Assembly (NCBI GenBank): GCA_963816545.1
Contig: CAWFLE010000007.1
Location: 1,054,001-1,118,000 of the forward strand
Length of the DNA stretch: 64,000 nt
Direction of reading: 5' to 3'
Source: Albimonas sp963816545
GTDB lineage: Bacteria > Pseudomonadota > Alphaproteobacteria > Rhodobacterales > Rhodobacteraceae
Below the pieces are notes generated by a model. It worked only from the letters and a program-made list of their open reading frames with translations, did not search any database and had not been told where the DNA came from. This document shows, piece by piece, positions 34,501 through 44,435 of the stretch. Position 1 is the stretch's first letter. The number at the start of each line of letters is the position of its first letter. Made by a program: the position numbers and the translations under genes.

Positions 34501-36406
34501 CGTCACGTCGGCGGTGAGCGAGCCCAGCAGCGGCTCCCCCGCAAGGTCCGAGAAGGCTGAGAGGTCGGACGCCGCCACCTCCAGCGACCCCTCGGCCAGC
34601 ATGGTGTCGAGGTTCACCCGCACCCCGCCCGTGGCGATGGTGTCCAAAGCCTCCGCCCGCATGTCCGAGAGCGTCAGCGCCTGCCCCTCCAGCCGGAAGT
34701 CCGTCGCCACCTGCGCCGGGCCGTAGGGGCTGTCCGAGGCGTCGACCGCGGCCTCCCCCTCGATCACGTCGCCGAGGGTGACGTCATGCGTCAGCGCCAC
34801 CTGCCCGTATTCCGTGCCCTGGTAGGAGAGGTCCCCCAGCTCCGCCCGACCCGTCAGATGCACCGCCGACAGCGGCCCCTCCGCCTGACCGGAAGCCTGA
34901 AGCCGGCCCGACGCCTCCACCCCGTAGGCCTCCGCCACCGGGGCCAGCGCGGGCGTGGACACCTCGTAGGACGCATCCACCGTGCCGCCCGTGATGTCCA
35001 CATCCCCCTGCGCGGCGACGGTCAGCAGCGGGCTCTCCAGCCGAAGCGTCTCCAGCGACGCCTCCTGCGTCTCCAGCCCGTACTGCGCCTGCACATTCAG
35101 CCGGGTCTCCCCCAGCAGCTCCGGCTGGAGCGCGTCGATCCTGAGGCCCTGCACCAGGCCCGAGGCGTCCACGCTCAGAAGCTGACCCTGCTTGCCGACC
35201 TGCACCTCAAGCTCCGCGTCGCCCACATCCGCCGTCGGAGTGCGCAGGTCGGTCAGCGTCGTGGTCCCCGTCGCGGTCAGGTCCGCGGTCGTGCCCTCCA
35301 GCTTCCCGTCGAAGCCGATCCGCTCCCAGCCCACGCCCTCCACGGCCTGCGAAAGCGCCCGCTCGGCGGCCAGAGTTCAGGTCGAAATCCATGGTCCCCG
35401 AGGCGCGCTCGTAGGTCCCGTCCACGTTCAGCGCCAGCGAGGGGGACTGGAAGCTCCCCGCATCGATGGTCACCACGCCGTCGTCGCCCTCGCGCACCCG
35501 CAGGTCCAGCGTCGCGGCATCGCCCAGCGCCAGCGCGGCGTTGGGGTCCAGCTCCGGCCCGGGCACGATCCGCAGGGAGCCGTCCACCGCGATCGGCGCC
35601 TTCGCGTCCACCGTCAGCGAGCCGTCCACCGCGATCACCCGCTCCACGTCCGCGCCCAGCGTCAGGCGCCAGTCCACCAGCGGTCCCGCCGCCTCGATGC
35701 TCACCTCCGAGGCGCTGTCGTTCGGCAGCCCCGCGACGGCCGCCACCACGCCGCCCGCCGCCTCCCGCGCGGTCAGGTCCAGCTTCAGGCTCTCGTCCGA
35801 GAAGTCCCGCACGTATTCGAGGTCGATCACCCCCTCCACGTCGTCCGTGCGCTGCACGTTGAGCGCGAGGCTCTGGATGTCGCCCTCGTCGCGGAACGAG
35901 CCTGTGGCGTCGAACTCCAGATCCTGCGGCGCGAACACCCCGGAGGCCACGAAGGCGCTCTGCACCACCACCTGCTCCACCCGCGTGGTGATCGGCACGC
36001 GCGGCCACGAGAAAGGATCGAAGCCCGTGCTGGCCTCGTCCAGCTCAGAGCCCTCCACCACCTGCACCTGCGGGGGCGTGGGGGCGCGCAGCACCTCCAT
36101 GTCGATGATCGCGAGGCGGTTGATCTCCAGCTCGCCGCGCAGCACCCGGCTCGCGTTCCAGCTCAGCTCGATGGCGTCGGCGCGGAACCACACGCCCTCG
36201 CCGTCGGAGATGGTCACGTCGGTCAGGCGGGTGCCCCCCTCCTCGGGATCCTCCACCTCTCCGGCGGTGATCTCGAACTCCCCCTCCACCGAAATCTGGC
36301 TGAGCACGAACTGGATCAGGCTGTTCTTCAGCCCCAGCACCGAGAACTGCGCCGCCGCCGGCCACGCAACCAGCCAGACCCCGAGGACGAGAGCGAGAAG
36401 CCGCAT
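31504..36406 (-). CDS. tamB: Translocation and assembly module subunit TamB (one frameshift as sequenced)
   Basis: A giant periplasm-spanning protein of about 1630 aa, anchored in the inner membrane by its signal anchor (MRLLALVLGVWLVAWPAAAQ). It consists almost wholly of short beta-strands that form a hydrophobic groove carrying lipids or outer-membrane proteins to TamA. The C-terminal TamB/DUF490 domain (NPELAFESTPALPEDEVLPR, LFGRPRQSLSAAEGIQLASG, last residues ASIGANWKYDW) is clear. The frame breaks near 35368-35380 (after MDFDLNS, resuming LAAERALSQAVEGVGWERI); no conserved part is lost. About ten 34-residue tandem repeats lie at residues 655-1000. The start overlaps the tamA stop (TGATG). 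Confidence 0.88.
33411..34440 (-). repeat. About ten tandem 34-aa (102-bp) repeats inside tamB
   Basis: Consecutive units each read roughly A-T-V-x-x-A-x-L-x-x-x-G-x-D/N-L-I/L-x-A-P-x-G-T-A, then a hydrophobic strand ending G-V-x-A-x-G. Examples of cores: GENLIEAPSGTATLTV, GTDLISAPSGTAEFSA, GTNLIEAPEGTAKLEA, GSDLLTSPAGSVQVDA. Three adjacent units are exactly 34 residues long. At DNA level they differ at many positions, so the array is old and kept by selection on protein structure. Confidence 0.8.
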
Positions 36407-38424
36407 CAGTAAGCCTGCCCGATGGAGAAGTAGAGCGCGAAGGGATCGTCCACGTCGCGCGGGTTCAGCGGCACCGCCACGTCCACGCGGATCGGCCCCA
36501 CGGGCGAGTAGTAGCGCAGCCCCACGCCGCCGGCGTAGAGCGGCTCCTGGTCGAAGGAGGGATAAAGCTCCTCCGACACCAGCCCCGCCTCCAGGAACGT
36601 CACCGCCCCGATGTTCCCCCAGATGCGGGCGCGGAACTCCACGCCCAGCTCGGCCACGGACCGGCCGCCGGTGGGGTCGTTGTCGCCGTCGAGCGGCCCG
36701 ATGAACCGCTCCTGATAGCCGCGCACCGACCCGCCGCCGCCCGAGTAGAACCGCTTGGTGGCGGGAATGTCGTCGAACTCGCCCGAGAAGATGGACCCGA
36801 TCCGCCCGCGCCCCGCGAGGATGTAGCGCCGCTCCTCGTCCAGCGCGATGTAGGTGGACGCCAGCCCCTCCGCCCGCAGGAACTGCGAATCCCCGCGGTC
36901 CCGCTGCGCGTAGTACGGCGTGCCGTAGAGCCAGAAGCGCAGGCCCTCGGTCGGGTTCAGCAGGTCGTCGGTGTCGTCGTAGCGCAGGAAGCTGGGCACG
37001 CCGTAGAGGAGCACCTCCTCCTCGCCCTTGCTGTCGGTGATCTGCGAATACTCGACCAGACCGCCGGCCCCGACGGTGAAGTAGCGGTCGAGCTGCCGCT
37101 CCAGACCGGCGCCGAGCGTCGCGCCCGTCTCGTCGTAGGCGTCGTCCTCGATATGCCGAAGCTCGGTGAAGCCGGTCAGGTCCTGCCCCGGGCGCAGGAA
37201 CTGGGGCTTGCGGGCGTCGATGCGCGCGATCTGCTCCTCGACGCCCGCGCTGCCCGCGAACTCGATCCGCTCTCCCGCGCCGAAGAGGTTGCGGTGGGTG
37301 AAGCCCGCCTGCACCTCCGGCCCCGAGCCGGTGCTGTAGCGCGCGCCCGCGGTGACGGTGCGCCTGGGCCCCTCCTCGATCAGCACCCGGACCGGCGTGG
37401 CGGGGCCGCGCCCCTCGGGCGGCGCGTTGCGCGGCACGTCCACCGTCACGGCGTCGTAGAGGCCGGTCGCCATCAGCGCGCTCTGGTAGTCGCGAAGCTC
37501 GCGGCGGTCCACCGGACGGCCCTGCTCGAAGGGCTGGTAGGTGAGGATGTGGGAGGTTTCCACGTCCTCCGCCCCCTCCACGACCACCTCGCCGTATTCG
37601 GCGTAAGGCCCGGGCTCCACGTAGCTTTCGACCGAGAGCGTGTCGGCCTCCAGGTCCGCGACCGCCCGCCGGCCCGTCACCTCCGCCCAAGGGCGGCCGG
37701 AGTTGATGAGGCGCGTCAGCACCTGCCCTTCCGCATCCAGGATCGCGCCCGCCGTCGCCTGGCCGCCGACGGGGCTGCCCAGCTCCGCGGGCGGGGGCAG
37801 GTCCAGGGGCGGGCCGTCCACCCGCTCCGGCAGCGTGAACTCGTGCCGCGCGAGGGTGAAGGCGGGGCCGGGCTCGATCTTCACCCGCGCCAGGGCGCGC
37901 TGGTCGGGGATGCCGTCATCGGCGCTCTGGTCCACGTCGTCGGGATCCGGCTCGCCGAAGATCGAGGCGAAGAACCCGCCGGATTCCGCTGGCTTCTTTC
38001 GGACGGGCTCCGCGGTCTCGGCGCCCGCGGGCTCGGTCCCGAGGTCCACCACCTCGATCTCGATGTCCGGCTCGTAGTAGCCGTAGCTGCGCAGGACCTT
38101 GCGGATCATCTCCACGTCCTGCTCCCCCCGCCGCTCCAGGATCGCCATGGAGGGGGCGCCGTCTTCCTGGCGGCGGTAGAGGTCGATGGTCTCCTCCAGG
38201 ATATCCCCGACCTCTTCGTTCGGGGCGCCGACCAGCTCAACCTCGTACTCCACCTGCGTGGCGGTCTCGGGGAAGTGCACCGGCGGCAGGCCCGTGCTGT
38301 CGCCCGAGAACAGCCCGCAGCCCGCCAGCGCGAGCGGCGAGAGCAGGAGGAGCCCCGCGCGCGGGAGGACGGCTCGGCCGGCCCTGCGGCCATGTCGCTG
38401 CATCTTCATGGAGGGAAGCTTCAC
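36406..38424 (-). CDS. tamA: Outer-membrane assembly protein TamA (BamA/Omp85 family)
   Basis: A 672-aa protein. An N-terminal signal is followed by POTRA domains (about residues 50-300; for example VLRSYGYYEPDIEIEVVDLG and HILTYQPFEQGRPVDRRELR), then the 16-strand Omp85 barrel. The barrel includes RNLFGAGERIEFAGSAGVEE, the essential lid-lock motif GGGGSVRGYQERFIG (about residue 555) and a terminal strand ending LYFSIGQAY. The signal ends LSPLALAGCGLFSG: a lipobox with Cys36, unusual for TamA and suggesting N-terminal lipidation. tamB follows with overlapping stop/start, giving the classic tamAB pair. Confidence 0.92.
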   Translation of the reverse strand: MKLPSMKMQRHGRRAGRAVLPRAGLLLLSPLALAGCGLFSGDSTGLPPVHFPETATQVEYEVELVGAPNEEVGDILEETIDLYRRQEDGAPSMAILERRGEQDVEMIRKVLRSYGYYEPDIEIEVVDLGTEPAGAETAEPVRKKPAESGGFFASIFGEPDPDDVDQSADDGIPDQRALARVKIEPGPAFTLARHEFTLPERVDGPPLDLPPPAELGSPVGGQATAGAILDAEGQVLTRLINSGRPWAEVTGRRAVADLEADTLSVESYVEPGPYAEYGEVVVEGAEDVETSHILTYQPFEQGRPVDRRELRDYQSALMATGLYDAVTVDVPRNAPPEGRGPATPVRVLIEEGPRRTVTAGARYSTGSGPEVQAGFTHRNLFGAGERIEFAGSAGVEEQIARIDARKPQFLRPGQDLTGFTELRHIEDDAYDETGATLGAGLERQLDRYFTVGAGGLVEYSQITDSKGEEEVLLYGVPSFLRYDDTDDLLNPTEGLRFWLYGTPYYAQRDRGDSQFLRAEGLASTYIALDEERRYILAGRGRIGSIFSGEFDDIPATKRFYSGGGGSVRGYQERFIGPLDGDNDPTGGRSVAELGVEFRARIWGNIGAVTFLEAGLVSEELYPSFDQEPLYAGGVGLRYYSPVGPIRVDVAVPLNPRDVDDPFALYFSIGQAY

Positions 38425-38521
38425 CCTGATCGTGGCCGGACGGCGGCGCCTCCCCCTAGCTGCGCAAGAGGAAGCTCCGAAGGCAAGAGAGCGCGGCCTC
38501 CCGCTCCATCAAGCGGAAGGC

Positions 38522-39553
38522 TCACCCGCCTCGCGGGCCGCTGCGGCGTGGCCTCGTTGCGCGCAGCAACTTGTAGACCCGGTCGCCGCCCGCCTCCTCC
38601 GAATCGAGGAACAGTTCGGCCAGCGTCCGCTCGTAGGGCAGCGTCCGGTTGGCCACGACCCAGAGCGTCCCGGAGGGTTTGAGCAGCCGCGCGGCGGTGC
38701 GCAGGAAGCCGAGCCCCAGCTCCAGCGCCACCTCGCGCCCGTCGTGGAAGGGAGGGTTGGCGACGACGGAGTCGTGCCGGCCCGCCGGAAGGCCGGGGCG
38801 CAGCGCGTCGGCCCAGTGGAATTCCGCCCGCGGGTCGGCGATGTTGGCCCGCGCGCAGTCGAGCGCGGCGGCCTCGGCCTCCACCAGGTCCAGGCGCGTG
38901 ATCTCCTCCGACCTCAGGACGGCATCGGCGAGGAAGCCCCAGCCGGCGCCCAGATCCGCCACCGCGCCCTTGAGCGGCGGCAGCGCCTCGGCGAGCACGC
39001 GGGAGCCGGGGTCCACGCCCTCCCACGAGAACGCGCCGGCCACGGTCTGGAAACGGCGGCCGTCGACTTCCACCCGCTCCGCCGGGGCGGCCTCGGCGAT
39101 CCAGCGGGGGAAGAGGTCAGGGGTGGTCTCGGCGCGCTCGGCCCAGATCACGCGGCCATGGCTTTTCGGCAGGGCGCCGCCGAGGAGTCCGAGCTTCTTC
39201 AGGTCCTTCTGAAGGCTCTCGATCCCGTCGGTCTTGGCGCCGGCGGCCAGCACGCGGCCTCCGGGCGAGACCTTCGCCCAGGCGCGGGCGAGGTTCGCCC
39301 GGTTTTCGGCGCGGGAGCGGGTCAGCGCCACCGCGGCGGCGGGGAAGCTGCGCCCCTCCGGCAGGGCGGCGTGGGTTTCGCGCCCCTCGGCGGCCAAGGC
39401 GTCGTGGAGGGGGCGGAAGCCCTGCTCGCACACCAGCGCCTCCCGTGGGAAGGCGCGGGTGGGGCGGGCGCGCAGGACGGCGAGGGCGCCGGGCTCGGGC
39501 GGGGTCTCGCCCCAGCCGGCGGCGAGGAGGTCCATGGGATCGGGGTCAGCCAT
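38522..39553 (-). CDS. rsmC: Class I SAM-dependent rRNA methyltransferase, RsmC-like
   Basis: The 343-aa protein has the same length as E. coli RsmC (16S rRNA m2G1207 methyltransferase) and the same two-domain build: a degenerate N-terminal copy and a catalytic C-terminal domain. SAM motif I is GAVADLGAGWGFLADAVL (about residue 195). Motif IV, VVANPPFHDGR (about 265), is the N-P-P-F of guanine-N2 methyltransferases. PSGTLWVVANRTLPYE completes the fold. Some alphaproteobacterial members have other rRNA targets, so the modified base is inferred. It lies upstream of tamA on the same strand with a 97-nt gap. Confidence 0.83.
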   Translation of the reverse strand: MADPDPMDLLAAGWGETPPEPGALAVLRARPTRAFPREALVCEQGFRPLHDALAAEGRETHAALPEGRSFPAAAVALTRSRAENRANLARAWAKVSPGGRVLAAGAKTDGIESLQKDLKKLGLLGGALPKSHGRVIWAERAETTPDLFPRWIAEAAPAERVEVDGRRFQTVAGAFSWEGVDPGSRVLAEALPPLKGAVADLGAGWGFLADAVLRSEEITRLDLVEAEAAALDCARANIADPRAEFHWADALRPGLPAGRHDSVVANPPFHDGREVALELGLGFLRTAARLLKPSGTLWVVANRTLPYERTLAELFLDSEEAGGDRVYKLLRATRPRRSGPRGG

Positions 39554-39727
39554 GCGCGGCTCCTAGCGCGGGGCGGCGGGCGAGGCCAGCCCGCGCGCGC
39601 CGGGCCGCAGGGGGCGAGCCACCGCATCCGGAAGCACGAGTCATCGAACCCCCTGCCGAGATCGCGGGATCCGACGAAACCGACATGGGGTCCGATGCGG
39701 GACTCACCGGGTTCCCTGACCCGCCGG

Positions 39728-42700
39728 CTACTCGAATTCCAGCAGCAGGTCCTTGGCGTCCACCTGGCTACCCGCCCCGGCGTGGATCGCCTTGACGGTC
39801 CCGTCCCGCTCGGCGTGCAGCGCGGTCTCCATCTTCATCGCCTCGATGGTCAGGAGCATGTCGCCGGCCTTCACCCCCTTCCCCTCGGTCACCGCGACCG
39901 AGGCCACCACGCCGGGCATGGGGGCCGCCACATGGCGGTCGTTCGACGGGTCCGCCTGGGGGCGGGACTTGGCGGAGCCGGCGGCCTTGGCGTCCTTGAC
40001 CGCGACGATGCGGGGCTGGCCGTTCAGCTCGAAGAACACCTTGACGGTGCCGTCCTCCCCGGGCTCGGAGATGGCGGAGAGCATGACGTGCAGGGTCTTG
40101 CCCGGCTCGATCTCGGCCTCCACCTCGGCCCCCGGTTCCATGCCGTAGAAGAAGTCGGGGGTGGGGAGGACGCGGACCGGACCGTATTCCTGGTGGCGGC
40201 GCGCGTATTCGGTGAAGACCTTGGGATACATCAGGTATCCGCAGAGATCCTCGTCATCCAGCGGCTCGCCGATCTCCTCCTCTGCCCGGGCGCGGACCGC
40301 CTCGATGTTCACGGGGGCGAGGCGGGCGCCGGGGCGGGTCTCATCGGGGGCCTCGCCCTTCAGGGCCTTCTTCACCAGCGCCTCGGGGAAGCCGCCGGGG
40401 GGCTGTCCGAGGTCGCCGCGCAGCATGCCGATCACCGATTCCGGGAAGGAGATCTCCTCCTCCGGGTCCATGACCTCCTCCACCGTCAGACCGGAGGAGA
40501 CCATGGTCAGGGCCATGTCGCCGACAACCTTGGACGACGGCGTCACCTTGACGATGTCGCCGAACATCAGGTTCACCCGGGCGTACATGGAGGCGACCTC
40601 GTGCCAGCGCTCCTCCAGACCCATGGCGCGGGCCTGGGCCTTGAGGTTGGTGAACTGGCCGCCGGGCATCTCGTGCAGGTAGACCTCGGAGGCGCCGGCC
40701 TTCAGCTCGGACTCGAAGGCGGCGTACTGGAGGCGGACCAGTTCCCAATAGTCTGAGATCTTTCGGATTTCCGCGGGCGAGAGGCCGGTGTCGCGGGGGC
40801 CGTCGCGCAGCGCCTCGGCGATGGAGCCGAGGCAGGGCTGCGAGGTCTGGCCGGAGAAGGCGTCCATGGCGGCGTCCACCGCGTCCACCCCCGCCTCGGC
40901 GGCGGCGAGAACCGTAGCCGCCGAGATGCCGGAGGTGTCGTGGGTGTGGAAGTGGACGGGAAGGCCCGTCTCCTCCTTCAGCGCGCGGATCAGGGGGCCG
41001 GCGGCGGCGGGCTTCAGCAGGCCCGCCATGTCCTTGAGGCCGAGGACGTGGATTCCGGCGGCCTGAAGTTCCTTCGCCATGCCGACGTAGTAGTTGAGGT
41101 CGTATTTCGCGCGGTCGGGGTCGTTGATGTCGCCGGTGTAGCAGATGGTCCCCTCGAGCACCTTCCCGGTTTCCAGCACCGCGTCCATGGCGACGCGCAT
41201 GTTCTCCACCCAGTTCAGCGAGTTGAAGACGCGGAACACGTCCACGCCCGAGGTCGCGGCCTGGTGGACGAAGCGCTGCACCACGTTGTCGGGGTAGTTG
41301 GTGTACCCGACCCCGTTGGCGCCGCGCAGCAGCATCTGCGTCATCAGGTTCGGCATCCGGCCGCGCAGGTCGCGCAGGCGCTGCCAAGGGCATTCGTCGA
41401 GGAAGCGGTAGGCGACGTCGAAGGTGGCGCCGCCCCAGCACTCCACCGAGAAGAGGCCGGGGAGGTTCGCGGCGTAGGCCTCGGCCACGCGGACCATGTC
41501 GTGGGAGCGCATGCGGGTGGCGAGGAGGCTCTGGTGACCGTCGCGCATGGTGGTGTCGGTGATGAGGAGGCGGTCCTGGGCGAGCATCCAGTCCGCCAGC
41601 GCCTTGGGGCCCTGCGATTCCATAAGGTTACGGGTGCCCGGGGCGGGGTCTGCGGTGGCTTTCGGGGGGACGGGCTTGCGGGCGTGGGCCGGCGGTTTGG
41701 GGCGGTCGCGGACCTCGGGGTGGCCGTTGACGGTGACCTCGGCGAGCCAGCCGAGGAGCTTGGAGGCGCGGTCCTGGGGGGCCTTGAAGTCGAAGAGGTC
41801 GGGCGTCTCGTCGATGAACTTGGTGTGGTACTCGGCCGAGGTGAATTTCGGGTGCTTCAGCAGGTTGCGCACGAAGTCGATGTTGGTGGCGACGCCGCGG
41901 ATGCGGAACTCGCGCAGCGCGCGGTCCATGCGGGCGACGGCCTCCTCGGGCGTGGGGGCCCAGGCGGTGACCTTTTCCAGCAGCGAGTCGTAGAAGCGGG
42001 TGATGACCGCGCCCGAATAGGCGGTGCCGCCGTCGAGGCGGATGCCGAAGCCGGTGGCGCCGCGATAGGCGGTCAGGCGGCCGTAGTCGGGGATGAAGCT
42101 GTTCTGGGGGTCCTCGGTGGTGACCCGGCATTGCAGGGCGTGGCCGTGGAGCTGGATGGCGTGCTGGCCGGGGAGGCCGGTGGCCTCGGCGACCGTGGCG
42201 CCCTCGGCGATGCGGATCTGGGCTTTGACCACGTCGATGCCGGTGACCTCCTCGGTCACGGTGTGCTCGACCTGGATGCGGGGGTTGACCTCGATGAAGA
42301 AGAATTCGTCGGAGTCCATGTCCATCAGGAATTCGACGGTGCCGGCGTTCTCGTAGCCGACCTCGCGGGCGATGCGGAGGCCGAGTTCGCAGACGCGGGC
42401 GCGTTGTTCTTCCGTGAGGTAGGGGGCGGGGGCGCGTTCAACCACCTTCTGGTTGCGGCGCTGGACGGTGCAGTCCCGCTCGAACAGGTGGAGGAGGCTG
42501 CCATGGGAGTCGCCCAGCACCTGCACCTCCACGTGGCGAGCGCGAAGGATCAGCTTCTCGAGGTAGCCGGCGCCGTTGCCGAAGGCGGCTTCGGCCTCGC
42601 GGCGCCCGGCGCGGACTTTCTCGTCCAGTTCCTCGGGGGCCATGATCGGGCGCATGCCGCGGCCGCCACCGCCCCAGGAGGCCTTGAGCATCAGGGGGTA

Positions 42701-43165
42701 GCCGACTTCCTCCGCCATCTCGCGGATGCGGGGCATGTCGTCGGGAAGTTCGTCGGTGGCGGGGATCACGGGGACGCCGGCCTCGATGGCGACGCGGCGG
42801 GCGCTGGCCTTGTCGCCGAGCTTGCGCATGGAATTGGGGGAGGGGCCGATGAAGGTCAGGCCGGCGGCGCCCACGGCCTCGGCGAAGTCGGGGTTCTCGG
42901 AGAGGAGGCCGTAGCCGGGGTGGATTGCGTCGGCACCCGAGAGCTTCGCGACGCGGATCATCTCGTCGATGGAGAGGTAGGCGCCGACGGGGCCGAGGCC
43001 CTCGCCGATGCGGTAGGCCTCGTCGGCCTTGAAGCGGTGGAGGCCGAGCTTGTCCTCCTCGGCGTAGACGGCGACGGTCTGCTTGCCCAGCTCGTTGGCG
43101 GCCCGCATGACCCGGATCGCGATCTCGGAGCGGTTGGCGACGAGGATCTTGCGGAAGGTCTTCAT
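39728..43165 (-). CDS. pyc: Pyruvate carboxylase
   Basis: The 1145-aa multidomain enzyme makes oxaloacetate from pyruvate (anaplerosis), ATP- and biotin-dependent. The biotin carboxylase domain (1-460) has FRKILVANRSEIAIRVMRA, the ATP-grasp loop KASWGGGGRGM and FIEVNPRIQVEHTVTEEVTG. The carboxyltransferase domain (about 530-830) has TMRDGHQSLLATRM, the catalytic Lys region HVLGLKDMAGLL and the metal His pair HFHTHDTSG. The C-terminal biotin carrier domain has MPGVVASVAV and biotinylated Lys in TIEAMKMETAL. I start at MKTFRKIL because a GCAGGAG ribosome site precedes it. Length is standard. Confidence 0.96.
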   Translation of the reverse strand: MKTFRKILVANRSEIAIRVMRAANELGKQTVAVYAEEDKLGLHRFKADEAYRIGEGLGPVGAYLSIDEMIRVAKLSGADAIHPGYGLLSENPDFAEAVGAAGLTFIGPSPNSMRKLGDKASARRVAIEAGVPVIPATDELPDDMPRIREMAEEVGYPLMLKASWGGGGRGMRPIMAPEELDEKVRAGRREAEAAFGNGAGYLEKLILRARHVEVQVLGDSHGSLLHLFERDCTVQRRNQKVVERAPAPYLTEEQRARVCELGLRIAREVGYENAGTVEFLMDMDSDEFFFIEVNPRIQVEHTVTEEVTGIDVVKAQIRIAEGATVAEATGLPGQHAIQLHGHALQCRVTTEDPQNSFIPDYGRLTAYRGATGFGIRLDGGTAYSGAVITRFYDSLLEKVTAWAPTPEEAVARMDRALREFRIRGVATNIDFVRNLLKHPKFTSAEYHTKFIDETPDLFDFKAPQDRASKLLGWLAEVTVNGHPEVRDRPKPPAHARKPVPPKATADPAPGTRNLMESQGPKALADWMLAQDRLLITDTTMRDGHQSLLATRMRSHDMVRVAEAYAANLPGLFSVECWGGATFDVAYRFLDECPWQRLRDLRGRMPNLMTQMLLRGANGVGYTNYPDNVVQRFVHQAATSGVDVFRVFNSLNWVENMRVAMDAVLETGKVLEGTICYTGDINDPDRAKYDLNYYVGMAKELQAAGIHVLGLKDMAGLLKPAAAGPLIRALKEETGLPVHFHTHDTSGISAATVLAAAEAGVDAVDAAMDAFSGQTSQPCLGSIAEALRDGPRDTGLSPAEIRKISDYWELVRLQYAAFESELKAGASEVYLHEMPGGQFTNLKAQARAMGLEERWHEVASMYARVNLMFGDIVKVTPSSKVVGDMALTMVSSGLTVEEVMDPEEEISFPESVIGMLRGDLGQPPGGFPEALVKKALKGEAPDETRPGARLAPVNIEAVRARAEEEIGEPLDDEDLCGYLMYPKVFTEYARRHQEYGPVRVLPTPDFFYGMEPGAEVEAEIEPGKTLHVMLSAISEPGEDGTVKVFFELNGQPRIVAVKDAKAAGSAKSRPQADPSNDRHVAAPMPGVVASVAVTEGKGVKAGDMLLTIEAMKMETALHAERDGTVKAIHAGAGSQVDAKDLLLEFE

Positions 43166-43378
43166 GGGGGCTCCTGCGGGTGGGGCGGGCGAGGGGAAGC
43201 CCACACGAAAGCCCTGCCGGAGGCAAGCTTTCTGACGGCGGCGCAGCGCGGGGGGCGGGCGGTCGCGCCGACGGAGGGAGCCCGGCGCGGCGGCTTCGGA
43301 CGCGCCGGTCGGGAGGGCGCCGCGGGAGAAGCGGCGGGGGCCGGTCAGCCGGTCGGGGGCCTGGCGAAATGCGGCGCG

Positions 43379-44149
43379 CTAGTCGCGGCGTACGGGCTCC
43401 AGCAGGCGCCTGGGGCGGACGCGCTCGGCCTCGCGGAACAGGGACCAGGTCTGGTTGACGTAGTTGGTGACGCCGGAGACGTGGCGCTCAAAGGCCGTGA
43501 GGGCCTCGGTGCGGGCGGCTTCCAGAAGACGCACGGGGCGCTCCTGGGGGAGGGTCTCGAACTGGAGATAGAACCAGGGCTCGCCGCGTTTCAGGATCAG
43601 GTCCTTCGTTGGCTCGCACCACTCGAACCCCCACATGATCTGGCGGGGCCAGAGGTGGATGGGGAAGCGGCCGCCGAAGATCGTGCCCGGCAGGGGATCG
43701 GGCCGGTGGTGGAGGAAGGCCGAAAGCTGGGTCATCCACACCGGCTCGTCGGCGATGAAGAGGTAGGGGAGGCTCACCTGGATGGTGGGGCGGTCGGCAT
43801 GCCGCCATTCGGGCTCGGCGACCATGTGGAGGTGCTTGTCGAGCTTGCGACGGCGCACGGGCGAGGCGTCGCCGAGCATGTTGCGCAGGCCGGGGCGGCC
43901 GTCCTCGCCGCGGGTGAGGCGGAGGTGCAGGTCGAAGGGGCAGCGGATCAGGAAATAGCGGCTCTCGAGGTTCACAACGGCGGGGCAGCGGGAGGCCGAC
44001 TTGGCATGGCGGCGGTTCACCTCCGCGGAGCGGACGCGCTCGGGCGCCGGGAAGACCGCGCCGGCGTCGGGCTCGGCCAGAAGCCAGCCGATTTCGACGG
44101 CGCCGGAGGGGAGCGGGGCGGGATCCTCGAACCAGCGGGAGAGGGACAT
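43379..44149 (-). CDS. Conserved hypothetical protein, function unknown
   Basis: A well-defined 256-aa gene with excellent codon bias and a strong GAAGGAGG ribosome site. There is no signal peptide or membrane helix. The composition is rich in Trp, Arg, Phe and Pro (VEIGWLLAEPDAG, NLESRYFLIRCPFDLHLRL, IFGGRFPIHLWPRQIMWGFE, HVSGVTNYVNQTWSLFREA). I recognise no catalytic motif or domain. The C-terminal 60 residues look helical and amphipathic. The order of elements looks like a compact alpha/beta enzyme or a binding protein. It is flanked by pyruvate carboxylase (213 nt downstream) and lutC (286 nt upstream), neither clearly co-transcribed. Confidence 0.75.
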   Translation of the reverse strand: MSLSRWFEDPAPLPSGAVEIGWLLAEPDAGAVFPAPERVRSAEVNRRHAKSASRCPAVVNLESRYFLIRCPFDLHLRLTRGEDGRPGLRNMLGDASPVRRRKLDKHLHMVAEPEWRHADRPTIQVSLPYLFIADEPVWMTQLSAFLHHRPDPLPGTIFGGRFPIHLWPRQIMWGFEWCEPTKDLILKRGEPWFYLQFETLPQERPVRLLEAARTEALTAFERHVSGVTNYVNQTWSLFREAERVRPRRLLEPVRRD

Positions 44150-44339
44150 GCGGAAGCCTCCTTCAACGCTCGCGTCGGGGCCGCCGAACCGGCGGCGGCT
44201 GGTCGGGCGGCGCCCATTGGGGGTGGATGCGGCCAGGATCTTTGGCCACGCAGGATGAGCGCAGGGTTAAGCAGAGGGACAGGGCGACTCCGTTGGTGTT
44301 CAGCACGTCGGTGCTCGGCGGTTCCGGGTCCCGCATGTG

Positions 44340-44366
44340 GGGGCGCCGAACCGCCCGCGGCGCCCC
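44340..44366 (-). terminator. Terminator-like hairpin downstream of lutC
   Basis: Perfect 8-bp stem GGGGCGCC (44340-44347) / GGCGCCCC (44359-44366) with an 11-nt loop, about 70 nt beyond the lutC stop on the minus strand. No T-run. The rest of 44150-44435 shows no gene. Confidence 0.4.
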
Positions 44367-44435
44367 TGAAGCCCGCTCGGTCTAACGGAGATCCCAAGGC
44401 AAGCGGAGCAACGCCCGTCCTTCCTGCGGCCGGAA

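Noticed and set aside
39630..39700. GGTTCGATGACTCG on the minus strand, resembling a tRNA T-loop
   Set aside because: No acceptor, D-arm or anticodon stem can be folded around it.
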